From: Dongia_B sp964406155
GTDB taxonomy: Bacteria; Pseudomonadota; Alphaproteobacteria; Dongiales; Dongiaceae
DNA: 64,000 bases
Assembly: GCA_964406155.1 (NCBI GenBank)
Contig: CAYOQR010000016.1
Location: 1 to 64,000 of the forward strand
Reading direction: 5' to 3'
Shown in pieces: positions 1-8,945 of this stretch (position 1 is the stretch's first letter; the number at the start of each line of letters is the position of its first letter). The notes beneath the pieces were generated by a model that saw only the letters and a list, made by a program, of their open reading frames with translations, was not told the DNA's origin and ran no database searches. Both the position numbers and the translations under genes were made by a program.

Positions 1-331
1 TCTCCAGCGCCTCGCGCCAGCCGCCGGGCGGTTCCGGCTGCTTCAGGAAGGCGAGTGTTTCGCCGACCTGGCGCAACTGCTCGGGCTCCCGGTCCATGCC
101 CCAGGCAACCCGCTGCACCGTACCGAAGAGATTGACGAGGACCGGCATATCATAACGTCTGCCGTCCTTGCCGACCGGGTTCTCGAACAGCACTGCCGGC
201 CCCTGTTCGGCCAGCAGGCGGGTCTGGATCTCGGTCATTTCCAGATGCGGATCGACCGGCACCGAGACACGGCGCAACTGGCCGGCCGCGTCCAGCCGGG
301 TCAGGAATTCGCGCAGCGACTCATAGGGCAT
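1..331 (-). CDS. ubiD: UbiD-family 4-hydroxy-3-polyprenylbenzoate decarboxylase, N-terminal part
   Basis: This is the first 110 codons of a gene that runs off the left edge of the window. The translation starts MPYESLREFLTRLDAAGQL and continues with the EMTEIQTRLLAEQGPAVLFENP region, the hallmark N-terminus of UbiD prenylated-FMN decarboxylases. UbiD removes the carboxylate from 3-polyprenyl-4-hydroxybenzoate in ubiquinone synthesis. The ATG at 331 was chosen because an in-frame stop lies just upstream. It lies 36 bases downstream of argJ on the same strand and may be co-transcribed with it. The active-site region is outside the window, so UbiD itself cannot be separated from other UbiD-like decarboxylases, although the N-terminus strongly resembles true UbiD. 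Confidence 0.85.
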   Translation of the reverse strand, partial: MPYESLREFLTRLDAAGQLRRVSVPVDPHLEMTEIQTRLLAEQGPAVLFENPVGKDGRRYDMPVLVNLFGTVQRVAWGMDREPEQLRQVGETLAFLKQPEPPGGWREALE

Positions 332-367
332 GCGGCGCCTCGTGGGGCATCATCAATCTCTCGCGTC

Positions 368-1603
368 TTACGACCGGTAATCGGCGTTGATCTCGATATA
401 GCGATGGGTCAGGTCGCAGGTCCAGATCCGCGCCTTGCCGCTGCCGATACCGACATCGACGGCGATATGGATCTCCTGGCCCTTGATATGCTTGGCGACC
501 GGCGTCTCATCGTAATCCGGCCGTCGCTGGCCGTTGCGGGTGATCTCCACCCCGCCGACGCTGACCGAGAGCTTGTCGCGGTCGGCCTTCTCGCCGGCCT
601 TGCCCACAGCGGCGACGATACGGCCCCAATTGGCGTCCTCGCCGGCGATCGCCGTCTTCACCAGCGGCGAATTGCCGACAGCGAGGCCGATGCGCCGGGC
701 GGCGGCGGCGCTGGCGGCACCGCTGATATCGATGGTCACCAGCTTCTGGGCGCCTTCGCCATCCTTCACCACCTGGGTCGCCAGGTCCTGCAGCAGGTCC
801 TCAAGCTTCTCGCGGAAATCCTTCAGCAGCTTGTCGCCGGCGGAAACGGGCTTGGGATGCTTCGCCCCCTGCCCGGACGCCACCAGCAGCAGCGTGTCGC
901 TGGTCGAGGTATCCCCATCCACCGTGATGCTGTTGAAGGAGCGGTCCGCACCCCGGCTCAGCAGCGTCTGCAGGATATCGGCCGGAATCTTCGCATCGGT
1001 GGCGACGAAGGCCAGCATGGTCGCCATATCCGGGGCGATCATGCCGGAACCCTTGCAGAAGCCGTTGATGGTGACGGTCGCCTTGCCGATCTTGGCGGTG
1101 CGCGTCGCCAGCTTGGGGAAGGTGTCTGTGGTCATGATCGCCGCTGCCGCGTCGGCCCAGCCATCGGCCTTCAGCGACTTGATGATGGCCGGCAGCTTGC
1201 CGGTGATCCGCTCGTCCGGCAGCGGCTCGCCGATGACACCGGTCGAAGCGATATAGACCTCGCTCGGCTTGCACCCCAAGGCTGCCGCCGTCGCCTTCAC
1301 ACTGCGCTCGACCGACTGGATGCCGGCCTTGCCGGTAAAGGCGTTGGCATTCCCGGCATTGACCAGGATCGCCCGCGCCTTCCCCGATTTCAGGTTCTTG
1401 CGGCAGAGATCGACGGGGGCCGACCGGGTCAGGGATTTGGTCAGCACCCCGGCGATGGTGCTGCCCGGCGCCAGTTCCATCAGCATGACGTCGCTGCGTC
1501 CCTTATAGCGGATATTGCATTCATATCCGGTAAGCTTGACGCCGGCGACCGGCGACAGGGCCGGCGTCACTTTCGGCGCCAGCGGCGACACCTGATGGGC
1601 CAT
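368..1603 (-). CDS. argJ: Bifunctional ornithine acetyltransferase / N-acetylglutamate synthase ArgJ
   Basis: ArgJ moves the acetyl group from N-acetylornithine to glutamate in the cyclic arginine pathway, and often also makes N-acetylglutamate from acetyl-CoA. The 411-residue protein has the family length. It carries the KGSGMIAPDMATML motif at about 184-197, in which the threonine after Met-Ala (about Thr195) is the nucleophile that cleaves the precursor into alpha and beta chains. The IMTTDTFPK segment (about 156-164) is also typical. The ATG at 1603 is followed by the usual short N-terminus. It lies downstream of the parvulin gene on the same strand, a gene order common in Rhodospirillales. 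Monofunctional and bifunctional forms cannot be told apart from sequence alone. Confidence 0.96.
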   Translation of the reverse strand: MAHQVSPLAPKVTPALSPVAGVKLTGYECNIRYKGRSDVMLMELAPGSTIAGVLTKSLTRSAPVDLCRKNLKSGKARAILVNAGNANAFTGKAGIQSVERSVKATAAALGCKPSEVYIASTGVIGEPLPDERITGKLPAIIKSLKADGWADAAAAIMTTDTFPKLATRTAKIGKATVTINGFCKGSGMIAPDMATMLAFVATDAKIPADILQTLLSRGADRSFNSITVDGDTSTSDTLLLVASGQGAKHPKPVSAGDKLLKDFREKLEDLLQDLATQVVKDGEGAQKLVTIDISGAASAAAARRIGLAVGNSPLVKTAIAGEDANWGRIVAAVGKAGEKADRDKLSVSVGGVEITRNGQRRPDYDETPVAKHIKGQEIHIAVDVGIGSGKARIWTCDLTHRYIEINADYRS

Positions 1604-1653
1604 GGCGATAATCCCCCCTTTTTGACGATCGCGATTGCTGCGGCTTATGCCTG

Positions 1654-2610
1654 TTACGGCTTGATCGGCGTGCCGTCCGGATTGAACAACTCGACCTTCG
1701 CCTTGGCGCGCAGATCCTTCACCTCCTGCTGCACCGCTTCCTCGGAGAGCAGTTCGCGGATCTGATCCTTCTCGGCATCCAGGGTCGGCGGCGTCTGCTT
1801 GCGGCGCTCTTCCAGCTTGATCACATGCCAGCCAAACTGGCTCTTCACCGGCTTGTCGCTGACATCGCCCGGCTTCATGGCGAAGGCCGCGTCACCGAAT
1901 TCCTTCACCATCATGTCCCGGGTGAAGAAGCCCAGTTCGCCGCCATTGACGGCACTGCCCTTGTCGATCGACTTGTCCTTCGCCAGCTTGGCGAAATCGC
2001 CGCCCTTCTTGAGCTGGGTGATGATGTCCTTCGCGTCGGCCTCGGTGCCAACCAGGATATGCGCCGCGCGAACCTCGTCCTGGGGCGGGTTGTCCTTCAG
2101 GTTCTGGTCATAGCGCGCCTTGATCGCCGCATCCGTCACCTTCTCCTTGATCAGGCGGGAGAGCAGCACCTGGCGGATCGCGTCGTCCTCGACCCGCTTC
2201 ATGATCGCCTTGACCTCGGGATCGTCCTGCAGGTTCTCCTGGCGGCCCTGGGCGCTCAGCAGCTTGAGCCCGACCAGGCGCTCGGTGAGCTGGGGAAAGA
2301 CCATTTCCATATTGGCCTTGATCTGCGGCGGCAGGCTCTGGGCCGACTCGATAACATCCTGACGGGTGATGTCCTGGCCGTTCACCTTGGCCACCACCGT
2401 CTTCGGATCGATAGGCTTCGTTTCCGTGGTCCCGGCAGCGCCGCCCGACGCATCGGTTCCGGCGGGCGCAGCCGGCGCCGCCGGCTTGGCATCGTCGGCC
2501 AGTGCCGGAACGGCCGGCGCCAGCAAGGCGGCCAGGGTCAGGCTGAGGCTCAGCGACGCGGCCAGCAGGCCGTGGCGACGGGTTTTCGCGATCGACGTCT
2601 GATGAAACAT
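1654..2610 (-). CDS. Exported parvulin-type peptidyl-prolyl cis-trans isomerase
   Basis: This is a 318-residue periplasmic folding catalyst. The start at 2610 (MFHQTSIAKTRRHGLLAAS) gives a clear signal peptide ending near the ALADD cleavage site, and a GAGGA ribosome site lies upstream; a longer reading frame towards 3087 has no signal-like start. After an Ala/Pro/Thr-rich linker comes a SurA-N-like helical region, then one PpiC rotamase domain (about 185-280) with DEVRAAHILVGTEADAK, GGELGFFTRDMMV and SQFGWHVIKLEE. It is divergent from secA, so export and folding factors sit back to back. It resembles PrsA/PpiC chaperones; its exact clients are unknown. Confidence 0.92.
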   Translation of the reverse strand: MFHQTSIAKTRRHGLLAASLSLSLTLAALLAPAVPALADDAKPAAPAAPAGTDASGGAAGTTETKPIDPKTVVAKVNGQDITRQDVIESAQSLPPQIKANMEMVFPQLTERLVGLKLLSAQGRQENLQDDPEVKAIMKRVEDDAIRQVLLSRLIKEKVTDAAIKARYDQNLKDNPPQDEVRAAHILVGTEADAKDIITQLKKGGDFAKLAKDKSIDKGSAVNGGELGFFTRDMMVKEFGDAAFAMKPGDVSDKPVKSQFGWHVIKLEERRKQTPPTLDAEKDQIRELLSEEAVQQEVKDLRAKAKVELFNPDGTPIKP

Positions 2611-2749
2611 GATCAAATGAATATCCTCGGCAATAAAGGGGTGCCTATCCCTTGAAAAGATTGATTTTTCGAGGCAACCGCCAGGGCGGTCGGGCGGCCG
2701 GCATCTTGCCTTTCTCCCTGTCGGCGTACAAGGGGAAAGGCCCGGCCTC

Positions 2750-2778
2750 ACTATAAATTTGGCCCGGCTTGAGCCCAA
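2750..2778 (-). promoter_or_regulatory. Putative sigma-70 promoter for the parvulin gene
   Basis: On the minus strand TTGGGC (2778-2773) is followed after 17 bases by TATAGT (2755-2750). The element faces the parvulin gene and sits next to the outward-facing secA promoter. The assignment rests only on match to consensus and position. Confidence 0.45.
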
Positions 2779-2779
2779 G

Positions 2780-2808
2780 TTGACAGGCGGGGGCGGCGGA
2801 CCTATCTG
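2780..2808 (+). promoter_or_regulatory. Putative sigma-70 promoter for secA
   Basis: A perfect TTGACA (2780-2785) is followed after 17 bases by TATCTG (2803-2808). Transcription would begin near 2815, about 37 bases ahead of the secA ATG, whose GAGG ribosome site is at about 2842. It is back to back with the parvulin promoter. Confidence 0.5.
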
Positions 2809-2851
2809 TTTCCCGCACCCAATCGGATTATACGGAAAAATCGAGGTTTGC

Positions 2852-5503
2852 ATGTTCTCCGCCCTTGCCAAGCGGATCTTCGGATCGGCCAGTGATCGCT
2901 TCATCAAGGGCCTCAACGCCACCGTCGCCGAAATCAACGCCCTGGAGCCGTCACTGAAGGCCCTGAGCGATGACGAATTGCGCGCCCGCACCGTCTGGCT
3001 GCGCGAACGCCTGGCGAAAGGCGAGGACCTGGACGATATCTTACCGGATGCTTTCGCGACTGTCCGCGAAGGCGCGCTCCGTGTCATGGGCCAACGCCAT
3101 TACGATGTCCAGCTCATGGGCGGCATCGTCCTGCACCAGGGCAGGATTTCCGAAATGAAGACCGGCGAAGGCAAGACGCTGGTCGCCACCTTGGCGGTCT
3201 ATCTCAACGCCTTGGAAGGCAAGGGCGTGCATGTCGTCACGGTCAACGACTATCTGGCCAAGCGCGACGCCGAATGGATGGGCCGGGTCTATCGTTTCCT
3301 CGGCCTAACCACCGGCGTGATCGTCCATGGCCTGAACGATGCCGAGCGTCGCGAGGCCTATGCCGCCGACATCACCTACGGCACCAATAACGAATTCGGC
3401 TTCGATTATCTGCGCGACAACATGAAGTTCCGCCTGGAGGATATGGTCCAGCGGCCCTTCAGCTTCGCCATCGTCGACGAAGTAGACTCCATTCTGATCG
3501 ACGAGGCGCGGACCCCGCTGATCATTTCCGGCCCAACGGAAGACAATTCCGAACTCTATATGAAGGTCGACAAGCTGATCCCGCATCTGGCCGAGGCGGA
3601 TTACGAGAAGGACGAGAAGTCGCGCCATGTGGCGCTGACGGAAGAAGGCACCGAGCATATCGAGCAGTTGCTGCGTGGCACCGGCCTCCTCAGCCAGGGC
3701 TCGCTCTATGACGTGCAGAACATCAACCTGGTACACCACGTCAACCAGGCCCTGCGCGCCCACAAGCTCTTCACCCGCGACGTCGACTATATCGTCAAGG
3801 ATGACAAGGTCGTCATCATCGACGAATTCACCGGCCGCATGATGGAAGGCCGGCGCTATTCCGAAGGCCTGCATCAGGCGCTGGAAGCCAAAGAAGACGT
3901 CTCGATCCAGAACGAGAACCAGACCCTCGCCTCGATCACCTTCCAGAACTATTTCCGCCTCTATCCGAAGCTTGCCGGCATGACCGGCACGGCCATGACG
4001 GAAGCGCCGGAATTCTCCGAGATCTACAATCTCGATGTCATCGAGATCCCGACCAATGTGCCGGTCAAGCGCGACGACCAGCACGATCAGGTCTACCGCA
4101 CGGCGAAGGAGAAATATAAGGCCATCACCGAATTGGTCGAGGAATGCCGCACCCGCAAGCAGCCGGTCCTGGTCGGCACCGTCTCGATCGAGAAATCGGA
4201 GCTGCTCTCCGACATCCTGAAGAAGAAGGGCATCCCCCATGCGGTGCTGAATGCCCGCTATCACGAACAGGAAGCCTATATCATCGCCGATGCCGGCGTG
4301 CCGGGCGCCGTCGTGATCGCCACCAACATGGCCGGCCGCGGCACCGACATTCAGCTCGGCGGCAACCTGCAGATGCGGATCGAGCGCGAGACGGCGGAGA
4401 TCGCCGACGAAGCCGCCCGCGAAAAGAAGATCGCCGAGATCAAGGCCGACGTCGCCGCCAAGAAAGATATCGCCCTCCAGGCCGGCGGCCTCTTCGTGAT
4501 CGGCACCGAACGCCATGAAAGCCGCCGCATCGACAACCAGCTCCGTGGCCGTTCCGGCCGCCAGGGCGATCCCGGCGCTTCGCGCTTCTTCCTGTCGCTG
4601 GAAGACGACCTGATGCGCATCTTCGGTTCGGAGCGCATGGATACGATGCTGAAGCGCCTCGGCCTCGAGGAAGGCGAAGCGATCGTCCATCCCTGGATCA
4701 ACAAGGCCCTGGAAAAGGCCCAGCAGAAGGTCGAAGCCCGCAACTTCGACATCCGCAAGAACGTCGTCAAATACGACAACGTGATGAACGACCAGCGCAA
4801 GGTGGTCTACGAGCAGCGGCGCGACCTGATGCAGGCGGAGGATCTCAAGGAAGAGATCGCCGATATGCGTCACGAGGTGGTCGAGGACCTGGTCGGTCGC
4901 TACATCCCGGAGAAGGCTTTCGCCGAACAGTGGGACACGACCGGCCTGCATGAGGAAGTGCTGCGCATCTTCGGCCTCAACCTGCCCTTCGCCGATTGGG
5001 CCAAGGAGGAAGGCATCGCCAACGAGGCGATGTTGGAGCGCCTGACCGATGCGGTCGACCGCAAGATGGCGGAGAAGGCCGCCAATTTCGGCCCCGAAAT
5101 CCTGCGCATGGCGGAGAAATCGCTGCTGCTGCAGATCCTCGACCAGAACTGGAAGGAGCATCTGCTCTCGCTCGACCATCTGCGCCACGGCATCGGCCTG
5201 CGCGCCTACGGCCAGCGCGATCCGCTGAACGAATACAAGCGCGAAGCCTTCGAGATGTTCGAGAGCATGCTGGCGCGCCTGCGCGAGCAGGTCACCTCGG
5301 TCCTGTCGCATATCGAGATCCGCGCCCAGGAAGAGGTCCCACAGGAGATCCCGGAGGAGACTTTACCATCGGCGGCGCCGGTCGCTGCCACGGATGGCAT
5401 CGATCCCAACAATCCGGCGACCTGGAAGAAGCTCAGCCGCAATGCCGATTGCCCCTGCGGCTCAGGCAAGAAGTACAAGCACTGCCACGGCCGCCTCGCC
5501 TAA
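2852..5503 (+). CDS. secA: Preprotein translocase ATPase SecA
   Basis: SecA is the motor that drives unfolded preproteins through SecYEG. The ATG at 2852 (MFSALAKRIFGSASD) gives 883 residues; a frame open back to 2759 adds 31 residues not seen in SecA. Walker A is MKTGEGKT at 102-109 and the DEVD box is at 209-212. The preprotein cross-linking region, the AGRGTDIQLGG motif of the second nucleotide-binding fold, and RNQLRGRSGRQGD-like helicase residues follow. The C-terminus is the SecB- and lipid-binding zinc motif, Cys867, Cys869, Cys878 and His879, after a variable Pro/Glu/Ala linker. It is monocistronic and ends at a strong terminator. Confidence 0.98.
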   Translation: MFSALAKRIFGSASDRFIKGLNATVAEINALEPSLKALSDDELRARTVWLRERLAKGEDLDDILPDAFATVREGALRVMGQRHYDVQLMGGIVLHQGRISEMKTGEGKTLVATLAVYLNALEGKGVHVVTVNDYLAKRDAEWMGRVYRFLGLTTGVIVHGLNDAERREAYAADITYGTNNEFGFDYLRDNMKFRLEDMVQRPFSFAIVDEVDSILIDEARTPLIISGPTEDNSELYMKVDKLIPHLAEADYEKDEKSRHVALTEEGTEHIEQLLRGTGLLSQGSLYDVQNINLVHHVNQALRAHKLFTRDVDYIVKDDKVVIIDEFTGRMMEGRRYSEGLHQALEAKEDVSIQNENQTLASITFQNYFRLYPKLAGMTGTAMTEAPEFSEIYNLDVIEIPTNVPVKRDDQHDQVYRTAKEKYKAITELVEECRTRKQPVLVGTVSIEKSELLSDILKKKGIPHAVLNARYHEQEAYIIADAGVPGAVVIATNMAGRGTDIQLGGNLQMRIERETAEIADEAAREKKIAEIKADVAAKKDIALQAGGLFVIGTERHESRRIDNQLRGRSGRQGDPGASRFFLSLEDDLMRIFGSERMDTMLKRLGLEEGEAIVHPWINKALEKAQQKVEARNFDIRKNVVKYDNVMNDQRKVVYEQRRDLMQAEDLKEEIADMRHEVVEDLVGRYIPEKAFAEQWDTTGLHEEVLRIFGLNLPFADWAKEEGIANEAMLERLTDAVDRKMAEKAANFGPEILRMAEKSLLLQILDQNWKEHLLSLDHLRHGIGLRAYGQRDPLNEYKREAFEMFESMLARLREQVTSVLSHIEIRAQEEVPQEIPEETLPSAAPVAATDGIDPNNPATWKKLSRNADCPCGSGKKYKHCHGRLA

Positions 5504-5527
5504 GGCGATTGCGGAGATCAAGAACCA

Positions 5528-5559
5528 GGGCCCGGCGGTTACGCCGGGCCCTTCGTTTA
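5528..5559 (+). terminator. Rho-independent terminator after secA
   Basis: A perfect 10-bp stem, GGGCCCGGCG paired with CGCCGGGCCC around the loop GTTA, is followed by TTCGTTT, 25 bases after the secA stop codon. Confidence 0.8.
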
Positions 5560-5581
5560 TGGAGAGAACAAAGGTGACGGC

Positions 5582-6103
5582 CTAATAGGCCTTGAAACGC
5601 GTCCGCATCGCGGCTTCTTCCTGACGGATACGGATCGCCAGGGGCACCGCATAGATCAGCAGACCGATGACCAGCGTGCCGAAGGCATGCAGCGCGAGGG
5701 CAAAACCGGCGAGCTCCGGCAGGATGTTCAGGAAGTAGTTGGGATGCCGCAGCCGACGGAACAGCGGATGCGTCACCAGGACATGATCGGTGGCGATCAG
5801 CAGCTTGACCGTCCAGAAGCGGCCGAGCAGGCGGACCACCATCACCAGGACCGCCATGCCGGCCGCATAAATCAGCATGCCGAGCACCGATAGCGCATCG
5901 ATCGGCGCCGCCCGCGCAGCACCCTCGGCGATGGCGGCAACATAGAAGGCGATATGCGCGAGCATCAGCACCTTGGTGTTGCCGGCGCCGATCTCGATCG
6001 CCCCCCGCTGCTTCAAAGCGCGCTCATGGCGGATCGACACCACAAGGAAAGCAATCCGCAGCAGGACCGCAACGGCGATAAACACCAGCACCGTCACCCC
6101 CAT
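5582..6103 (-). CDS. ICMT-like isoprenylcysteine carboxyl methyltransferase family membrane protein
   Basis: This is a 173-residue protein of four to five hydrophobic segments. Near residues 111-125 it has HPLFRRLRHPNYFLN, which matches the cofactor and substrate region of the ICMT/PEMT family of membrane methyltransferases. The start at 6103 (MGVTVLVFIAVAVLL) begins directly with a membrane helix. The frame is open upstream to 6271, but that part overlaps the hydratase gene and looks non-coding. It lies 50 bases downstream of that gene on the same strand. Bacterial members include enzymes that modify lipids or alkylpyrone-type polyketides; the substrate here is unknown. Confidence 0.8.
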   Translation of the reverse strand: MGVTVLVFIAVAVLLRIAFLVVSIRHERALKQRGAIEIGAGNTKVLMLAHIAFYVAAIAEGAARAAPIDALSVLGMLIYAAGMAVLVMVVRLLGRFWTVKLLIATDHVLVTHPLFRRLRHPNYFLNILPELAGFALALHAFGTLVIGLLIYAVPLAIRIRQEEAAMRTRFKAY

Positions 6104-6152
6104 TTCGCCGTTCCCGCCGAGCTCGCCGAGCTCGCCGCCCCCTGCCCCGGTA

Positions 6153-6938
6153 TCACGCGCCCTTCCAGATCGGCTTGCGCTTCTCCGCGAAGGCACGGGC
6201 GCCTTCATAATAGTCGTCAGACTGCCGCACCCGGTCATAAGCCGGCACCTTGCCGCCGCGCAGCGCCGCATAGGCGGCCGGTAGATCGAACTCGCGGGTC
6301 ACGCGATGGGCCTGCTTGATCGCCATGGCAGCGAGGGGCGCCGATTCGAGAATGCGTTCCGCTAGGGCCCGCGCCGCCGCCTTGAGGTCGGCCGCCGGCA
6401 CCACCTGATTGACGAGACCGAATTGGAGCGCCTCGGCGGCACTGAGGCGCCGGCCCGTCAGCAGCACCTCCAGGGCGATCGCCTCCGGCAGCCGGCGCGG
6501 CAGGCGGAAGATGCCGCCAGCATCGGGGATGAGGCCGATCTGCGCTTCCGGCAAAAAGAAGGCGGCATGATCCGCTGCGACGATGAGATCGGCGGCCAAA
6601 GCAAGCTCGAAACCACCCCCGACCGCCAGACCGTTGACGGCGGCGATCACCGGCTTATCGAGATCGAACAACTCGGTCAGGCCGGCAAAACCGCCCGGGC
6701 CGTAATCCTCGCCGCTCGGGCCGCTGTTGGCCGCCGCCTTCAAATCCCAGCCGGCGGAGAAGAATTTCTCGCCCGCCGCGCCGATGATGCAGCAGCGCAA
6801 ATCCGGATCATCGCGATAGGCGATGAAGGCACGGCCGAGGGCCCGGCTCAGCCCATTATCGATGGCATTGGCCTTGGGCCGGTCGATGGTCAGTTCCAGC
6901 AGCGCCCCGCGCCGTTCGATCAGCAGACCGTCTTCCAT
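6153..6938 (-). CDS. Enoyl-CoA hydratase/isomerase family protein, CaiD-like
   Basis: This is a 261-residue crotonase-fold enzyme. The segments RPKANAID, EKFFSAGWDLKAAA, GPGGFAGLTELFDLDKPVIA, NGLAVGGGFELALAADLIV and the C-terminal AFAEKRKPIWKGA follow the pattern of crotonobetainyl-CoA hydratase CaiD along the whole length. The oxyanion-hole glycines lie in the FFSAGWD and GGGFELA segments. Catalytic acids are probably the glutamates in FLPEAQIGLIPDAGG and nearby. No caiA, caiB, caiC or caiT gene is adjacent, so a general role in acyl-CoA hydration is as likely as carnitine metabolism. Confidence 0.88.
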   Translation of the reverse strand: MEDGLLIERRGALLELTIDRPKANAIDNGLSRALGRAFIAYRDDPDLRCCIIGAAGEKFFSAGWDLKAAANSGPSGEDYGPGGFAGLTELFDLDKPVIAAVNGLAVGGGFELALAADLIVAADHAAFFLPEAQIGLIPDAGGIFRLPRRLPEAIALEVLLTGRRLSAAEALQFGLVNQVVPAADLKAAARALAERILESAPLAAMAIKQAHRVTREFDLPAAYAALRGGKVPAYDRVRQSDDYYEGARAFAEKRKPIWKGA

Positions 6939-7031
6939 CTCTTCCCCCGCTCCGTTTTGATTGCTTGAGGCCGAGCGATAGCAGCCGCGCCGCGACTTGC
7001 CAACCCCGCAGCTTGCGAAACGGCAGTCGCC

Positions 7032-7346
7032 TTACAGGGTCTTCGACGCCTGGCTCAAGCGCCGATGCAGATCATCGTCGCGGATTTTCGGCAAGGTCGC
7101 CCGCATCTCCTCACGCAGCAGCGTGAGATCGGCCGCCTCGCCTCTGCTCCCGCTCCCGCCCCGCTCTGCCAGCAGGGCCGTCAGCACCTGCGCCACCGGA
7201 TGCGACCCGGCAAGACCGATCCAGCGCCGCAGCAAGTCGGTCACTTCCGCCGGCGTCAGATAGCCGGCATAACCGTCATCGGCCTCCGGCAGATAGCAGA
7301 CCGGCGAGGCGGCTTCGGTGGGGTCGTCATCGTCCATCGCAGCCAT
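7032..7346 (-). CDS. Conserved-looking small hypothetical protein in the cyclo-ligase operon
   Basis: This is a 104-residue soluble protein of unknown function. It begins MAAMDDDDPTEAASPVCYLP and contains an acidic N-terminus, a GYLTPAEVTDLLRRWIGLAG helix-rich middle and a charged C-terminus. Its start lies four bases past the stop of the 5-formyl-THF cyclo-ligase gene, so the two are almost certainly co-transcribed. The second methionine (7337) is a possible start. I do not recognise the family with confidence. No signal peptide or membrane segment is visible. Confidence 0.7.
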   Translation of the reverse strand: MAAMDDDDPTEAASPVCYLPEADDGYAGYLTPAEVTDLLRRWIGLAGSHPVAQVLTALLAERGGSGSRGEAADLTLLREEMRATLPKIRDDDLHRRLSQASKTL

Positions 7347-7350
7347 GCCG

Positions 7351-7932
7351 TCAGTCGACCACGCGGCCGGACTGGGTGATGATCATGGTCATGGGGATGT
7401 CATGGCCCTGGGGATGGATGGTGGGAATTTCGGCTAGGTCATAGCCGACACCGATCACCTGCCGGTCACCCGGCAATCGCGCCAAGGTGCGGTCGAAATA
7501 GCCGCCGCCATAACCGAGGCGAAAACCCCGGGGATCAAAGCCGACCACGGGGGCGAGCAGCAGGCCGGGCACCACACGCTCTTCCGTCGACGGGATGGGG
7601 ATATGCAGAACGCCGGGTTCCATCTTGCAATGGGGTGTCCAGGGGCGAAATTCCATCGGCTGGCGCGGCGTCGCCACCACCGGCAAGGCAAGCTGCGCCC
7701 CGGCCTCGGCCAGGTCACGCATCAGCGGCCGGAGATCCGGTTCGCCCTTGAAGGGCCAGTAGAAACTGATCGGCGTCTTCGCCGCTTTCAGAAGCGGCCG
7801 CAATGCCTCGATGATCTTGGCGGTCCATTGCTCGCGTTCCGTCGCCGTCCGCTTCAGCCGCGCACCGATCAGCCGCTCACGCTCGCCTCGCCGCCATTCC
7901 TTGACCTCGGCCGGGCTCAGCGCTGCCGTCAT
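7351..7932 (-). CDS. 5-formyltetrahydrofolate cyclo-ligase
   Basis: The enzyme makes 5,10-methenyltetrahydrofolate from 5-formyl-THF using ATP, recycling folate. The 193-residue protein has the family length. It carries the PISFYWPFKGEPDLRPLM segment and the diagnostic GFRLGYGGGYFDRTLA motif near 140-155, followed by GVGYDLAEIPTIHPQGHDIPM-type C-terminal residues. Its start codon overlaps the stop of the nitronate monooxygenase gene by four bases (ATGA), and a small hypothetical gene follows after four bases. This indicates a three-gene operon. The gene is called ygfA or fthC in other bacteria. Confidence 0.95.
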   Translation of the reverse strand: MTAALSPAEVKEWRRGERERLIGARLKRTATEREQWTAKIIEALRPLLKAAKTPISFYWPFKGEPDLRPLMRDLAEAGAQLALPVVATPRQPMEFRPWTPHCKMEPGVLHIPIPSTEERVVPGLLLAPVVGFDPRGFRLGYGGGYFDRTLARLPGDRQVIGVGYDLAEIPTIHPQGHDIPMTMIITQSGRVVD

Positions 7933-8945
7933 CGCGTCATTCCCGAAAGGCGTTGCAGACGTGACATGGCATCCTCCATCATGGTGTCGATGATCTCGCC
8001 GGCCGGACGGACGGCATGGATGGCGCCAGCACCACGGCCGGCAAAAAGCGCCATCTGTTCCAGATCGCCGCTGGTGCTGCGCAAGGGTGAATCGGTGCTG
8101 AATTTCCAGATCGGCCGGCCGTCGTCGCGGGCGATCTCTTCGCGCGGCAACTTGTCCGGATGATAGCCCCAGAGCTTGTCGCCGACCGCCTCGGTGACGC
8201 TGTTCTTCAGCACCCGCACCGGCGAATTCGGCGGCCAGTTGATCGCGAAGAGGTCGGTATGCACCGTATCGTCCGGCCCCGCCTCGACGATGCGCTGCTT
8301 GTGATAGTCATGAGCATAGGATTCCTGTGCCGCCAGGAAAGCGGTGCCGCAATGGACGCCGTCAGCGCCCAGCGCCAGCGCCGCGGCAAGACCGGCACCA
8401 TCGACGATGCCGCCGGAGGCAGCGATCGGTATGTCGCTCACTGCCTTGGCGACTGCTGGCAGCAATTCGGCCAAGGGCAGCCGCCCGCGCACATGACCGC
8501 CGGCCTCGACACCCTGGACGATCAGCACATCGGCCCCGGCCTTGGCGGCGGTCACCGCGTCCTCCAGGGTGCCGACCTGATAGAGCACCAGGCAGCCGGC
8601 TTGTTTGGTGCGAGCGATCAGTTCGGGATAGACCTGCCAGAAATAGCACATCGCCGGCACGCGGGCCGTGAAGCAGATCTGCAATTCCGCTTCCAGAAGA
8701 TCCGGCGCGGTCGAGAAGGGAATGAGATTGACGCCGAAAGGCCGGTTGGTGCGCTGGCGCACGGCGGCGATCTCCGCCTCGATCAGCGCCGGTGGCTCCC
8801 GCACCATGCCGAGCAGGCCGAAACCGCCGGCGGCGGAAACCGCCGACGCCAGTTCGGCACGGGCCGGCCCACCCATGCCGGCGGAGATGATCGGGTGGTC
8901 GCAGCCCAACGTCTTGCTGAGCCGTGTCGCCAGCTTCGCGGTCAT
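7929..8945 (-). CDS. Nitronate monooxygenase family flavoprotein
   Basis: This is a 338-residue TIM-barrel FMN enzyme of the NMO / 2-nitropropane dioxygenase family. Visible features are HPIISAGMGGPARAELASAV at the N-terminus, QGVEAGGHVRG in the middle, the SGGIVDG and GADGVHCGTAF phosphate-binding loops, and a C-terminal AGRGAGAI segment. The ATG at 8945 (MTAKLATRL) is preceded by a good GGAG site; the frame extends 16 codons upstream without a signal. It heads the operon with the cyclo-ligase. Members detoxify alkyl nitronates such as 3-nitropropionate, but some are other flavin oxidoreductases, so the substrate is inferred. Confidence 0.88.
   Translation of the reverse strand: MTAKLATRLSKTLGCDHPIISAGMGGPARAELASAVSAAGGFGLLGMVREPPALIEAEIAAVRQRTNRPFGVNLIPFSTAPDLLEAELQICFTARVPAMCYFWQVYPELIARTKQAGCLVLYQVGTLEDAVTAAKAGADVLIVQGVEAGGHVRGRLPLAELLPAVAKAVSDIPIAASGGIVDGAGLAAALALGADGVHCGTAFLAAQESYAHDYHKQRIVEAGPDDTVHTDLFAINWPPNSPVRVLKNSVTEAVGDKLWGYHPDKLPREEIARDDGRPIWKFSTDSPLRSTSGDLEQMALFAGRGAGAIHAVRPAGEIIDTMMEDAMSRLQRLSGMTR

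Noticed and set aside
245..1765. A 506-codon plus-strand open frame opposite argJ
   Set aside because: It lies antisense to a certain gene, has Arg/Gly/Asp-rich composition typical of antisense frames in GC-rich DNA, and shows no domain.
3305..5311. A 668-codon minus-strand open frame opposite secA
   Set aside because: It is the antisense shadow of secA; repeated HxxDxx-like composition reflects reversed codons, and no start signal or family is seen.
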